DNA from: Paenibacillus silagei | GTDB taxonomy: Bacteria > Bacillota > Bacilli > Paenibacillales > Paenibacillaceae | Direction of reading: 5' to 3' | NCBI RefSeq assembly: GCF_017874735.1 | Contig: NZ_JAGGLV010000006.1 | Span: 1-64,000 of the forward strand | DNA: 64,000 nt | Part shown: in pieces, positions 27,901-36,306 of the stretch | Numbering within the stretch: the stretch's first letter is position 1 | How the letters are laid out: the number at the start of each line of letters is the position of its first letter | Notes under the pieces: generated by a model | The model's input: the letters and a program-made list of their open reading frames with translations, nothing else | Database searches by the model: none | What the model was told of the DNA's origin: nothing | Position numbers and translations under genes: made by a program

Positions 27901-28724
27901 AGCTCCAGATTGCATGCTTCAGCGATCCGCTGCGTGTTCTCTATCGCCTGCGGCACATGCGGAAACAAGGAGGCCATCTGCTCTCCGCTTTTGAAGAACA
28001 GCTGGTCCGTTCCGATCTTCAGCCGGTCCTCATCGTCTACGGATTTGCCCGTGCCGATGCAGATCAGCACATCCTGGACCTCGGCATCCTCCTTGTCCAT
28101 ATAGTGGACATCATTGGTCACTACCAGCGGAATGTCGAGCTCTTCAGCAAGTGCTATCAGCTGCGGATTCACCCGCTTCTGCTCGGCAATCCCGTGATCC
28201 TGCAGCTCCAGATAGAAGTCGCTTCCAAAAATCTCCTTATACCGCAGCGCCGCCTTACGCGCCTCATCCTCCCGGCCGTGCAGCAGATGCTGCGGTACTT
28301 CACCGCCCAGGCAGGCACTGAGGCAGATAATGCCTTCGGAATGTGCTGCCAGCGCCTCCATATCAATGCGCGGCTTGTAATGCTGGCCCTCCAGATGGCC
28401 GATGGAGATTAGCTTCATCAGATTCCGGTAGCCGGTCATATTCTTCGCCAGCAGAATCAGATGATAGATCGGCTGATCCTTACGGCTCCCCCGCTCACGG
28501 CGCGAGCCTGCGGTCAAATAAGCCTCACAGCCGATAATCGGCTTGATTCCCTGCGCCCGGCAGGCTTTATAGAAAGGGATGGCCCCGTACATCACACCAT
28601 GATCCGTCAGCGCCAGCGATGTCATGCCGTATTCGCCGGCCCAGCGCACGAGATCTGTAATGCGCGCCGCCCCGTCCAGTAAACTGTATTCGCTGTGCAC
28701 ATGCAAATGCACGAATGGGCTCAT
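24996..28724 (-). CDS. dnaE: DNA polymerase III subunit alpha, DnaE type
   Basis: 1242-aa replicative polymerase of the DnaE1 type, acting with PolC in Gram-positive DNA replication. N-terminal PHP domain (FVHLHVHSEYSLLDGA), GPGRGSSAGSL, the catalytic aspartates in PDIDIDFSDERRDE near residues 400-412, then the helix-hairpin-helix and OB-fold regions. Between the OB fold (GLLQRRSAG) and the final domain (RVFIKITPGAELKGLL) lies an unusual stretch of about 95 residues, roughly 1070-1168, made almost only of Ala, Pro, Gly, Arg and Ser and coded by extremely GC-rich DNA. Start ATG at 28724; a GTG three codons upstream is possible. Confidence 0.95.
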   Translation of the reverse strand: MSPFVHLHVHSEYSLLDGAARITDLVRWAGEYGMTSLALTDHGVMYGAIPFYKACRAQGIKPIIGCEAYLTAGSRRERGSRKDQPIYHLILLAKNMTGYRNLMKLISIGHLEGQHYKPRIDMEALAAHSEGIICLSACLGGEVPQHLLHGREDEARKAALRYKEIFGSDFYLELQDHGIAEQKRVNPQLIALAEELDIPLVVTNDVHYMDKEDAEVQDVLICIGTGKSVDDEDRLKIGTDQLFFKSGEQMASLFPHVPQAIENTQRIAEACNLELTFGNHILPEFSPLPEGLDAAAYLRELCRSGLEQRYSDTPLWESPEQKETAEKRLDYELGVIESMGFSDYFLIVWDFIAFCHRSGIVTGPGRGSSAGSLTAYTLKITDVDPLKYNLLFERFLNPERITMPDIDIDFSDERRDEVIAYVVDKYGKEHVAQIITFGTMAARAAVRDVGRALNLPYNEVDKAAKLIPGQLGISITRALESTPELKALYETNPKTRALLDTAMKVEGMPRHASTHAAGVVISKGPLTDAVPLQAGNESTALTQYSMEHLESVGLLKMDFLGLRTLSIIERCMKWVKEMTGSVPDFRFIPDHDPLTYEMLGAGETTGVFQLESAGVRRVLKDLKPSGFEDIVSVVALYRPGPMEFIPKFIGGKHGEFEVVYPHADLQPILADTYGIIVYQEQIMQIASLMAGFSLGEADLLRRAVSKKKRETLDQERSHFVEGSLKQGYSEADAHAVYDMIVRFANYGFPRAHAAAYGVLAFQTAYLKAHYPVQFMAAMLTAVMGSHRKVAEYVLECRRSGIGVLPPDVNESGVLFTPVPGEGRGHIRFGLGAVKNVGTQAVENIMVVRKERPFDSLLDFCRRVDLRVCNKRVIESLLQTGAFDALPGHRAQLLAMLDETVDAAAKWRKERDELQIQLFDDLIETPNWEIRYPDIPRFSGTQQLELERELLGLYLSGHPLDDHAGLLEEPGVQKLMDLGEAADESMTVTAGMVVSLKEITTKAGKAMAFVEWEDQIERCEVVLFPEVWKRSRALIEKGALLALRAKVQQEDEGFKLLAEEVAPLTSDSVRGLLQRRSAGSRPAYGAGRSAPAGAPAAAPAARTGAGGPGARPGGAAGAAAAPGTRTPAAQPPGARASAAAAQAAPKVPAASDARPDSSAPLRTGQEPGAQRVFIKITPGAELKGLLPRLQALLQTHPGPAATLLFYERNQKVLALSDSYRIEPSEELFAAIEEMLGAGTVRLR

Positions 28725-28775
28725 ATTCCCCACTTCCCTTCAGCTCCAAATCAAAACATAAGATGAAACTATTTT

Positions 28776-28806
28776 ATCATATTAGAGGGGGAGCCGCCCA
28801 TAGAAT
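28776..28806 (+). promoter_or_regulatory. Probable sigma-E promoter of ytrH-ytrI
   Basis: ATCATATT (28776..28783) and CATAGAAT (28799..28806), 15 bp apart, resemble the mother-cell sigma-E boxes (KMATATT and CATACAAT). ytrH and ytrI are sigma-E genes in B. subtilis. Transcription would start about 57 bp before ytrH. Confidence 0.6.
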
Positions 28807-28869
28807 GGATTAAGAGCATATGGACAGGCAAAAGCCAGGCAGCCGCCTGATCTAAGGAGGGAGCTTTTC

Positions 28870-29190
28870 ATGGATATTTTCTTAAGCAAGGCCGTCCTCG
28901 ACTTCTTCATCGCGTTCGGCATAGTGCTGGGCGGAGCGATGCTGGGCGGAATCGGCGCCGTCGTCTCTCTTCAACCGCCAACCGATACCATGGTGGAAAT
29001 CGCAGACCGGATTAAGATATGGGCACTAGCTGCCGCTGTAGGCGGAACCATCGACCCGATGCGGGTCATTGAGAGCAATATGCTGGGAGGCAATCTCTCC
29101 CCGGCGATCAAGCAGATTCTCTATCTGGTGTTCGCCTTCCTGGGCGCTCATATGGGCAGTGAGCTGGTCAAGTGGGTCTGCGGCAAGTAG
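28870..29190 (+). CDS. ytrH: Sporulation membrane protein YtrH
   Basis: 106 aa, AAGGAGG before ATG. Hydrophobic helices at about 11-33, 50-58 and 82-100. ALAAAVGGTIDPMRVIESNMLGG is the conserved YtrH core (quoted part TIDPMRVIESN). In B. subtilis it is needed for efficient sporulation and is made in the mother cell. Divergent from dnaE and followed by ytrI after 51 bp. Confidence 0.93.
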   Translation: MDIFLSKAVLDFFIAFGIVLGGAMLGGIGAVVSLQPPTDTMVEIADRIKIWALAAAVGGTIDPMRVIESNMLGGNLSPAIKQILYLVFAFLGAHMGSELVKWVCGK

Positions 29191-29241
29191 AACCATCATG
29201 CCTCCAAGCAAATGCCTATAGATCAAGGGGTGAAAAGATAC

Positions 29242-29745
29242 ATGCGACTTCCTCCGTTTGACCGCTACCGCCGCTTCTCGCAGATTGCTGCTGTATTTGT
29301 CCTCGGGATGATTGTGGGAGCCGCCCTGTATAACGCAATTTATAACATGGGCTATAACATACTCTGGCTCAACAATCAGGATCTGCGGCTGGAAATTGAA
29401 CAGTACCGGAATGACATTCTCACGCTCAAAAAGTACAATAATACCTCCACCGTGATCCGGGAGATTAAGGTGCGCAGCGAGGACAGCAAGATCAAGGATG
29501 GTGCCGCGGCGCTGGACCCGGTAACAACTAAGGAGGTACTCAGCAAGCTGGCGGGCGATCTGGAGCCGCTGCGCGGACGCAGCATGTTCGATATCGATTC
29601 CGACGGCAAGCTGGCGCGCCTGCTGCTGGACAGCAAAATCTATCTGGCCCGCGAGAAGGAATACACCGTCAAAATCCGCACCATGCTGGTGATGGAAGGC
29701 GTGCTGCAAATCTGGGTGGAAATCAGCCCTTATAAGCGCAGCTGA
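29242..29745 (+). CDS. ytrI: Sporulation membrane protein YtrI
   Basis: 167 aa from the ATG at 29242 (MRLPPFDRYRRFSQIAAVFV), about nine bases after AAGGGG; the in-frame ATG at 29212 lacks a site. One membrane helix near 14-34 is followed by a coiled-coil-like segment (NQDLRLEIEQYRNDILTLKK) and a C-terminal globular domain expected outside the mother-cell cytoplasm. Partner of YtrH in the same operon. Confidence 0.9.
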   Translation: MRLPPFDRYRRFSQIAAVFVLGMIVGAALYNAIYNMGYNILWLNNQDLRLEIEQYRNDILTLKKYNNTSTVIREIKVRSEDSKIKDGAAALDPVTTKEVLSKLAGDLEPLRGRSMFDIDSDGKLARLLLDSKIYLAREKEYTVKIRTMLVMEGVLQIWVEISPYKRS

Positions 29746-29851
29746 GGCGCAAATCATGATACAATAGTGGACAAATCACAATCACAGGATACAGAGTGCC
29801 CGGCTGAGGCTACGCTGACTGCCCGGTCCTCCACAAAGGAGCTGTCCGTTC

Positions 29852-30154
29852 ATGATTATGTTCATTAAGTATCTGCTGTTTGCCCTGCTCGTTATCTTCA
29901 TGGTATGCGCCGCCGCGTACAGCATCTCTTCCCGCAGAACCGCCGACCCGCTCATACAAGGCACTAGGCGCTCAATCATGAATATGCTGCTGGGCGGAAT
30001 GCTGGTCACGCTTTCATTAATGTCAATGTTCATCTTCCGCGGCTCAACGCTTAACGTGGTCATTGAGGCTGCTTTTCTGCTGCTGGGCCTGTTCAATATC
30101 TTCTCGGGACTGCGCAGCTTCAGCTACTACAGCCGGATGCGCAGCGGAAGCTGA
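29852..30154 (+). CDS. ytpI: YtpI-like membrane protein
   Basis: 100 aa with three hydrophobic helices (about 3-22, 43-64, 69-86) and a RRTADPLIQGTRRSIMNML loop, matching YtpI of the same neighbourhood in B. subtilis. Function unknown. AAGGAG precedes the ATG. In B. subtilis nrnA (ytqI) separates it from ytrI; here the 106-bp gap holds no gene. Confidence 0.82.
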   Translation: MIMFIKYLLFALLVIFMVCAAAYSISSRRTADPLIQGTRRSIMNMLLGGMLVTLSLMSMFIFRGSTLNVVIEAAFLLLGLFNIFSGLRSFSYYSRMRSGS

Positions 30155-30276
30155 GGGTTCAGCCGCCGCCCATACAAATAGACCAGTTGCTACTCCCGAT
30201 CGCCTGCAGGACAGCCTGGTCTATTTAGATATTTTCGCGAAAATCGTTATTCACCCGTCATTACCCGCTTATCCAG

Positions 30277-31611
30277 CTACCCATGGTCAATTGACTGCAG
30301 CATCAGAACGGCCTTGGCTACAATGGTATCCATATAGCTGATCTCGATCTCCAGCTTGCAGGTGCGGCGGCTGATCTCCAGCAGCTTCGGCATGACGGTG
30401 ATGGAATGCTCAATCTGTACCGGACGAATGAAATAGGTTGACATATTGTCCAGTACATAGTCATTCCCGGTGATGTCCTTGGCTGCTTTGAAGGCGGACA
30501 GGGTCATCAGGGTGGACAGAACCCCTTCCGAGATCGTCCCCAGATCAGTTGCCATCTGCGGGGTAATGAAACCGTGGAAGAATAGTCTTCCTTCCTCATC
30601 CCGCTCATCCGCGAACCCGTTCCAGATCAGATGATCGAACGTCTCTCCCAGCTGCGGCTGATTACTGGCGTCGCGCAGGCTCTGCAGCACTTCACGCCGG
30701 GTGACCGACCCTACCAGCTTGCGGTTGCGGTCCACAATGGGCAGAAAATCAATCCCCTCCCACATCATAATCTGCGCCGCCGAAGCCAGCGAGGTCTGGA
30801 GTGCAGCGGTAACCGGACTACGCACCATCGCCTTCTCGATGCTCTGCCCTTCGCTGAGATCCTCCACATCACGCCGGCCTACAATTCCGATAACCCGGTT
30901 CCACTCATCCGTGACCGGAAACCGCTGCTCGCCGCTGGTCTGCGACAGTTCACGCAGCTCGCCTACAGTGCTGGAGATTTTGAGTGTATTCAGGCGCAGC
31001 TTGCCCTCCACAATATCCTCTACCAGCATGATCTTCTTCTTGATCAGCCGGTCAAAGATCGCACGGTTAATCATCGAAGCCACCGTAAACGTATCATGTC
31101 TGGACGAAATCACCGGCAGATCCAGCTCATCAGCCAGTGCCTTTACCTCTCGGCTGGTGCCGAAGCCCCCCGTTACAAGCACCCCGGCCCCCTGCTCCAG
31201 CGCAAGCGAGTGCACATCATCGCGGTTCCCTACGATCAGCAGACTGTCGGCATCGATGTACCGGATCATGGCATCGACCTTCATCGCACCGATCACATAT
31301 TTATGAAGGTGCTTGTTCAGACCCTCTGCTCCGCCAAGCACATGCCCCTCAACAATATCTACGACATCCCCGAAGGTCAGCTGTTCGGAAATATTGCGCG
31401 GCTTCTTCTCCACCCGGACTGTGCCAATCCGTTCCTTGGTAATGACGATCCCCAGGTTCTCCGCTTCCTTCACTGCACGGTAAGCCGTACCTTCGCTGAC
31501 CCCCATCTCCTTCGCCAGCTTGCGGACGGAGATTTTGGTTCCCACCTTCAGACTCTCAATGTGCTGCAGCAGTTGTTCATGCTTTGTGATATTATCTCCT
31601 TGACCTTCCAA
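30277..31611 (-). CDS. ytoI: YtoI-type regulator: HTH, DRTGG, two CBS, hotdog
   Basis: 444 aa. Winged-helix HTH at about 10-65 (VRKLAKEMGVSEGTAYRAVK), a DRTGG domain to about 190 (LVTGGFGTSREVKALADE), paired CBS domains at about 195-315 (nucleotide sensing), and a C-terminal hotdog domain ending HSITVMPKLLEISRRTCKLE. This order is that of Bacillus YtoI. It probably senses an adenine nucleotide and binds DNA, but no target is known. It has its own sigma-A promoter at 31653..31682. Confidence 0.92.
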   Translation of the reverse strand: MEGQGDNITKHEQLLQHIESLKVGTKISVRKLAKEMGVSEGTAYRAVKEAENLGIVITKERIGTVRVEKKPRNISEQLTFGDVVDIVEGHVLGGAEGLNKHLHKYVIGAMKVDAMIRYIDADSLLIVGNRDDVHSLALEQGAGVLVTGGFGTSREVKALADELDLPVISSRHDTFTVASMINRAIFDRLIKKKIMLVEDIVEGKLRLNTLKISSTVGELRELSQTSGEQRFPVTDEWNRVIGIVGRRDVEDLSEGQSIEKAMVRSPVTAALQTSLASAAQIMMWEGIDFLPIVDRNRKLVGSVTRREVLQSLRDASNQPQLGETFDHLIWNGFADERDEEGRLFFHGFITPQMATDLGTISEGVLSTLMTLSAFKAAKDITGNDYVLDNMSTYFIRPVQIEHSITVMPKLLEISRRTCKLEIEISYMDTIVAKAVLMLQSIDHG

Positions 31612-31652
31612 CTGTTACACCCCCATACCCCGATCTGTACTATTCTGTACCC

Positions 31653-31682
31653 ATTATACATGCTGGGCACACCGGAGTACAA
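31653..31682 (-). promoter_or_regulatory. Sigma-A promoter of ytoI
   Basis: Minus strand TTGTAC, 18 bp, TATAAT. Predicted start of transcription about 35 bases before the ytoI start codon. Confidence 0.65.
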
Positions 31683-31918
31683 CAGGTTACACTGTATCTT
31701 TTAAAAGTTATGACAGCTCTATGACAAGCCATTTTAAATGTATGGGAGGTATGCGGAAAGAACGGGCCTTCCCAGGAATGACATCAATGAGTACAGCCGG
31801 GAATATATATATAACACCACGTACGTTACTCCCGGCAAAAGTGGCATGTACAGGTAACCCCCGGTCCGCCGCACAGGCAAACAGGGGGTACTTTTGCACC
31901 ATTAGCTTAATCCCGGAA
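31683..31918. other. Intergenic stretch with nested inverted repeats
   Basis: Two inverted pairs are visible: GCCGGGA...TCCCGGC around 31797..31836 and ACCCCC...GGGGGT around 31857..31892. The second lies just past the stop of the 31919 gene and may serve as its terminator. No convincing gene. Confidence 0.45.
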
Positions 31919-32203
31919 CTATGATCTCTGCGACACCCGGCCTTCTTCGTTCCACTGGCCCTGCCACTGTGCAAGCTTGGCCTTGCGGACGGCATCCAGG
32001 CGTTTCTGCTTCTCTTCATCCACCCCGATAATAAAATGCAGATGTGAGGCAATAACCAGGAACGCGAAGACACACCAGACAAGACCGAAGCCCAGCACCC
32101 AGCCGGAACCATTCTGAAAAGACAGCTTCGGCAGCGCGTATAACAGCATGGCCAGGGCAACCAGCAGATACACAGAATGTTTGAATTTACTTCTTTTTCT
32201 CAT
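31919..32203 (-). CDS. Small two-helix membrane protein, unknown
   Basis: 94 aa with a basic N-terminus (MRKRSKFKH), helices at about 9-27 and 35-58, and a charged C-terminal tail (DEEKQKRLDAVRKAKLAQWQ) likely cytoplasmic. No recognised family motif. Transcribed alone, convergent to nothing close. Confidence 0.65.
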   Translation of the reverse strand: MRKRSKFKHSVYLLVALAMLLYALPKLSFQNGSGWVLGFGLVWCVFAFLVIASHLHFIIGVDEEKQKRLDAVRKAKLAQWQGQWNEEGRVSQRS

Positions 32204-32387
32204 TGCAGGACCGCTCCTTCGCTCTACAGGATTGTTAGAATGAATCTATATCTCTATTCTATGAACCTGCGGCCTGAAATATGAGACAAGCTGCGTAATT
32301 TTTCAGCAGGATGATCATACCTTGTCAGCAGATTCTATCCTGCATGGCTCGGGTATGAGATGTTATATAGCGAAGGAGGGAATGACC

Positions 32388-32963
32388 TTGAATCCCATTT
32401 ATAGCCAGACCCGGTACATCGCCCGCAAAAAAATATTCTCTGCGCTGGGCGGAAAACTACATATCTTGGGTGATTCCGGGGAGCTGCTGCTGTTCTCGGA
32501 AATGAAAGCGTTCCGGCTGAGAGAGGACATTACGTTGTACCCAGACGAGACAATGGGGAGGGAGCTGCTGCGGATCAAAGCGCGCAAGATTCTTGATATC
32601 AGCTCAACCTATGATGTGTATGATATGGAGACCGGAGAAACGGTCGGCGCACTCCGCCGCAAAGGCCTGAAGTCTCTCATCAAAGACGAGTGGGCTATCC
32701 TGGACACGCAAGACAACGAGATCGGCACCATTAAAGAGGATAACGCCTTCCTGGCCTTGCTGCGCCGTGCGCTTGCCATCATTCCGCTGAAATATAACTT
32801 GGAGATCGGGGGAATGGTGATTCCTGCCTTCCGGTACAACTTCAACCCGTTTGTCACCAAAATCACTGCCGATTTCTCAAAGGACACCCACGGCAAGCTG
32901 GACCGCCGTCTCGGGATGGCTGCTACTATTCTGCTGTGTCTGGTAGAGGGCAAGCAGGATTAG
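32388..32963 (+). CDS. LURP-one/scramblase-like beta-barrel protein
   Basis: 191 aa. The TTG at 32388 (MNPIYSQTRYIARKKIFS) lies seven bases after AAGGAGGG; the ATG two codons before is only one base from it. The pattern of paired beta strands, with YIARKKIFS, LLRIKARKILDISSTYDVYD and GTIKEDN, resembles the LURP-one-related/YxjI tubby-like family found in bacteria. The biochemical role is unknown. A hairpin at 32975..33020 ends the transcript. Confidence 0.7.
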   Translation: MNPIYSQTRYIARKKIFSALGGKLHILGDSGELLLFSEMKAFRLREDITLYPDETMGRELLRIKARKILDISSTYDVYDMETGETVGALRRKGLKSLIKDEWAILDTQDNEIGTIKEDNAFLALLRRALAIIPLKYNLEIGGMVIPAFRYNFNPFVTKITADFSKDTHGKLDRRLGMAATILLCLVEGKQD

Positions 32964-32974
32964 CGGAATATTAC

Positions 32975-33020
32975 AAAAAGGGTGATTCCAGAGCCGTATG
33001 GCCCTGAAATCACCCTTTTT
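32975..33020. terminator. Bidirectional intrinsic terminator
   Basis: AAAAAGGGTGATT / AATCACCCTTTTT with an inner CAGAGCC-GGCCCTG arm. It serves the LURP-one-like gene and, from the other strand, the YheA-like gene. Confidence 0.88.
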
Positions 33021-33054
33021 CTGTATCAGAGAATCCCCGATGCGCTGCCGGTGC

Positions 33055-33396
33055 TTATTGTGCGCCGTACATTTGGGACAGACTGTCTGTGATGATTTTG
33101 TTCACATCTTCGATGACTACACTGAGGCGGCGTTCTGCGTCGAACAGACGGCGGATGCCGAGGTTCAGATTAAGCACCTCAAAGAGCTTCTCCATCTTCT
33201 CCATGTCCTCCTGTGGAGGCATGTCCCCGCTCATCATCCGCTGCTGCAGCTCAATCTGGCTCTGGCGGAAGTTGTCGAGCATCTGCTTACTCTCCGGATC
33301 TGCTTCGATCACCTTCATTGCACTGGTAATATCAGATACCTCACTGCTGTCTTTAATGGCACGCGCCAATTCATGCGCCTTGTCAATCACGTTCAT
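33055..33396 (-). CDS. YheA/YmcA/YlbF family protein
   Basis: 113-aa all-helical protein. KVIEADPESKQMLDNFRQSQIELQ and the NLNLGIRRLFDAERRLSVVIEDV end are typical of the YlbF/YmcA family, whose members form helical complexes affecting RNA processing and development in Bacillus. Because it neighbours yheC/yheD-like genes, it is most like YheA. AGGAGG precedes the ATG. Confidence 0.85.
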   Translation of the reverse strand: MNVIDKAHELARAIKDSSEVSDITSAMKVIEADPESKQMLDNFRQSQIELQQRMMSGDMPPQEDMEKMEKLFEVLNLNLGIRRLFDAERRLSVVIEDVNKIITDSLSQMYGAQ

Positions 33397-33749
33397 TCTA
33401 TTTCCTCCTCCAATTAATGTTCGTCTCTGCTTCGCTTCAAAAGCCCCCGCTCATCCAGCAGGCAGCGGATCTATGCCTGTCCAGCAGCCAGCCCGGGGGC
33501 TGTCCGCGCCCAAATTTGACAGCCGCGCAAGTTCTGCCCGGGCACGCCTACTTCCTTCTGTGCTCCCGCCCTCCGGCCCAGGGCATGCCTGCCAGCCCCC
33601 TGGCTGCCGGCGATATTAATCCGCCCGGCACGGCTTTTTCGGGAATAGGTCAATCACCAAGGGTCAGATGTCTCCATATGATGAATGATATGTAACCCTC
33701 AAGATTCATATTGCCGGCACCATGCTTGCCTACCGGAAGGAGATTCACG
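33397..33749. other. GC-rich divergent spacer before the ATP-grasp operon
   Basis: 353 bp. Contains several short inverted repeats in CCCGGGC- and CCAGCCCCCTGG-type GC runs. CATATGAT near 33676, with an AC 17 bp upstream, weakly recalls a sigma-K promoter. GGAAGGAG lies before the first ATP-grasp gene. No small gene was supported. Confidence 0.4.
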
Positions 33750-35117
33750 ATGTCTAAGCTAAAGATCCCGGTTCAAACGGTCCACTCGGGCATCCTGCAG
33801 GAAAATGCTGTAATGCTAGGCGACAAATCCATGAAGAGGCTCAAAATACCGGCGCACGGAACCATTCAGCTGAACTTCGGCTCTTTCCGGCAGGAGGTTA
33901 CCGTAATTCCTGTCCCCAAATCCGACAGCCTGCGTGTAAGTGAGGCACTCGGCCGGCGGCTTGGCTTAAGACAGCGCTTGACGCTTAACGCTTCCTACAG
34001 CACCGGCAGCCGCATTCTGCGTCTGGGGCCGATGATTGGCGTCCTGGTGAGCCGGGACCATCCCGAACAGCCGGAGCGGGTCTTCGGCCAGATCACCATG
34101 TTCTGCCGGGAGCTGACTCATGCCTGCCATGCACAAGGCGCCTATGTCTATTTCTTCACCCCGGAAGCGCTGGAATCACGCACCACTACCATCCAGGGCT
34201 GGGTCTACGATGAGGGCTGGCGGAAGCTGAGTCTTCCTGTTGCCGATGTGATCAACAATCGGCTGACCACGCGAAAGGTAGAGAATAAACCTAGCGTACA
34301 GCATTTTTTGGCAGATGTAAAATCCCGCTACGGAACCCACTTCTTCAACGAAAAGTTCCTAGACAAGACAGAGGTATTCGAGGCGCTGGCTCTGGACCCC
34401 GCCCTGCAGCGGTACTTGCCCGAATCGCATGCCCTGAACGGCCTCGCCATACTCAAAAAAATGTGCAGCAGCTACCCCAGCGTGTTCCTCAAGCCGGTAC
34501 GCGGCAGCCTGGGCAAGGGCATTCTGCGCATTTCCAAAGAGGCAGGCGGCGGCTACCAGCTGCTGTCCACCACTCCGATGGGCACACGCAAGCAGAGCTA
34601 TTCCAGTCTGGCGAAGCTATTTCAGGCCATTGCCCCCAAGATGAAAACCACCCGCTTCCAGATCCAGCAGGGTCTCTCCCTGATGGAGCTGGGACGGCGT
34701 CCGGTCGATTTCCGGGCACTGGTACAGAAGAACGGCACCGGCAAATGGGGCGTCACCTCCATCGTGGCCCGGACCGCCGGAAGCAATCATTTCGTCTCCA
34801 ATCTTGCCCGCGGCGGCACGCTCAGTACGGTCAAGGAAGCCGTCGGCAAAAGCAGTCTTCCGGCCGGTGTCAAAGAGAGCACTCAGATTCAGCTGCCCCG
34901 AGCGGCGCTGGCCATTGCAAGAGGGGTTGAGACCTACATTCCCGCCCATTTCGGGGAGCTCGGCATCGACCTTGCACTTGACCAATCCGGCCGGATCTGG
35001 CTGCTGGAGGTCAACTCCAAGCCGTCCAAGAACGACAACACACCCCTGAATGATCAGAAAATCAGACCCTCAGTCAAACAAATGATTCTATACTGCCGTT
35101 ATCTGGCCGGATTATAA
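33750..35117 (+). CDS. YheC/YheD-type ATP-grasp protein 1, long form
   Basis: 455 aa from the ATG after GGAAGGAG. The first 90 residues are a separate beta-rich domain; LGPMIGVLVS (92-101) opens the YheC/YheD core. ATP-grasp elements follow: FLKPVRGSLGKGILRI, VDFRALVQKNGTGKWG and LGIDLALDQSGRIWLLEVNSKP, with the Asp, Glu and Asn expected to bind Mg-ATP. B. subtilis YheC and YheD are linked to the spore coat. The bond formed is unknown. First of five paralogues, 10 bp before the next. Confidence 0.9.
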   Translation: MSKLKIPVQTVHSGILQENAVMLGDKSMKRLKIPAHGTIQLNFGSFRQEVTVIPVPKSDSLRVSEALGRRLGLRQRLTLNASYSTGSRILRLGPMIGVLVSRDHPEQPERVFGQITMFCRELTHACHAQGAYVYFFTPEALESRTTTIQGWVYDEGWRKLSLPVADVINNRLTTRKVENKPSVQHFLADVKSRYGTHFFNEKFLDKTEVFEALALDPALQRYLPESHALNGLAILKKMCSSYPSVFLKPVRGSLGKGILRISKEAGGGYQLLSTTPMGTRKQSYSSLAKLFQAIAPKMKTTRFQIQQGLSLMELGRRPVDFRALVQKNGTGKWGVTSIVARTAGSNHFVSNLARGGTLSTVKEAVGKSSLPAGVKESTQIQLPRAALAIARGVETYIPAHFGELGIDLALDQSGRIWLLEVNSKPSKNDNTPLNDQKIRPSVKQMILYCRYLAGL

Positions 35118-35127
35118 GGAGGACATC

Positions 35128-36306
35128 ATGACCACAACAGCAATGGGGTTCCTTGGCATTATGACAGGCCGTCGCCACGGGATTCCTCCCATCGCAGAGC
35201 CGGAGTTCTGCAGTCATCTCTGCCGTGCGGCCCCGCTGTATGAGCTGAAGGTCCTTGTTTTTCATCCGGAGGATGTGGCTGCGGACGGCTCCTATGTCCG
35301 CGGATATCAATGGCAGAACGGACAATGGGAGCCTGCGCAGGCTCCGCCGCCCGACATTCTTTATAACCGCTGCTTCTACCGGACACCGGAGGAGAAAAGG
35401 GCAGCTTCCGCTGCCCTGTCTGTATTGACCCGCTGTCTGCCCTGGTCACGCGGGCTTCCTGATAAATGGGGAGTCTACGAGATTCTGCGGCGCAGCCCCG
35501 CTGCCGCCCCCCTGCTGCCGGAAACTGAGCTATACAGCAGCAGCGAAGCGCTTGGCAATATGCTCGCCGGAAGGGAATACGGCGTCTTTCTGAAGCCCCG
35601 GACCGGCTCCCACGGCAAGCGCACCCTGCACGCTGTACTGCTCGGCAGAAGCGAAGGCGGCGGAGTGAAGGTGCGGGGCAGAGACCGGGATAACAAACCT
35701 TTTCAATATGTTTTCGGTACGCTGGACGAAGGTCTGGACTGGATCGGCCGCTTCATCGGCCAGCACCGCTATATCATACAGCCTTACCTGCATCTCACCG
35801 GCAGCGGAGGACAGCCGTTCGATGTACGTGTGCTGATGCAGAAGAACGGCACTGGTGCCTGGACCCTGACCGGCATGGCCGTCCGGCTCGGCACCCGGGG
35901 ATCACTGACCTCCAATCTGCACGGCGGAGGCACGGCCGTTCCTGCTCTCCCCTTCCTGCTGGATGAATACGGCGCGGCAGGAAGAGACCTGCTGGAGGAG
36001 CTGACCCTGGTGTCTGCGCTCCTGCCTCCGCTGCTGGAAGAATCCTGCGGCAGACTCGGAGAGCTGGGCCTGGATTTTGGTATCGATGCCGGAGGAAGAA
36101 TCTATCTGCTGGAAGCCAATTCCAAGCCAGGGCGCACGGTGTTCCGGCTGACGGGCGACCGCCGGGCTGCTAGACTCGCCGCCGAGAACCCGCTGCGCTA
36201 TGCGCGCCATCTGCTGCTTAGCTCAAGCAGCCAGCACAAGCTGCCTCCCGGGCAGCTCCGTTCACACGGGAGAATGATATCTATGGTTCCAAAGGAGGAT
36301 TCATAA
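35128..36306 (+). CDS. YheC/YheD-type ATP-grasp protein 2, short form
   Basis: 392 aa, AAGGAGG before ATG. It begins directly with the core (GFLGIMTGRRHG) and lacks the N-terminal beta domain. Motifs: FLKPRTGSHGKRTL, FDVRVLMQKNGTGAWTLTG and LGLDFGIDAGGRIYLLEANSKPGR. Paralogue-specific Ala/Leu-rich segment near 275-300. Its stop codon abuts the start of the next gene. Confidence 0.9.
   Translation: MTTTAMGFLGIMTGRRHGIPPIAEPEFCSHLCRAAPLYELKVLVFHPEDVAADGSYVRGYQWQNGQWEPAQAPPPDILYNRCFYRTPEEKRAASAALSVLTRCLPWSRGLPDKWGVYEILRRSPAAAPLLPETELYSSSEALGNMLAGREYGVFLKPRTGSHGKRTLHAVLLGRSEGGGVKVRGRDRDNKPFQYVFGTLDEGLDWIGRFIGQHRYIIQPYLHLTGSGGQPFDVRVLMQKNGTGAWTLTGMAVRLGTRGSLTSNLHGGGTAVPALPFLLDEYGAAGRDLLEELTLVSALLPPLLEESCGRLGELGLDFGIDAGGRIYLLEANSKPGRTVFRLTGDRRAARLAAENPLRYARHLLLSSSSQHKLPPGQLRSHGRMISMVPKEDS

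Noticed and set aside
25839..28412. 857-aa open frame antisense to dnaE
   Set aside because: Shadow of high-GC codon usage in dnaE. No ribosome site and no recognisable domain.
31721..31924. 67-aa plus-strand open frame
   Set aside because: Weak start context and no recognisable pattern; treated as spacer.
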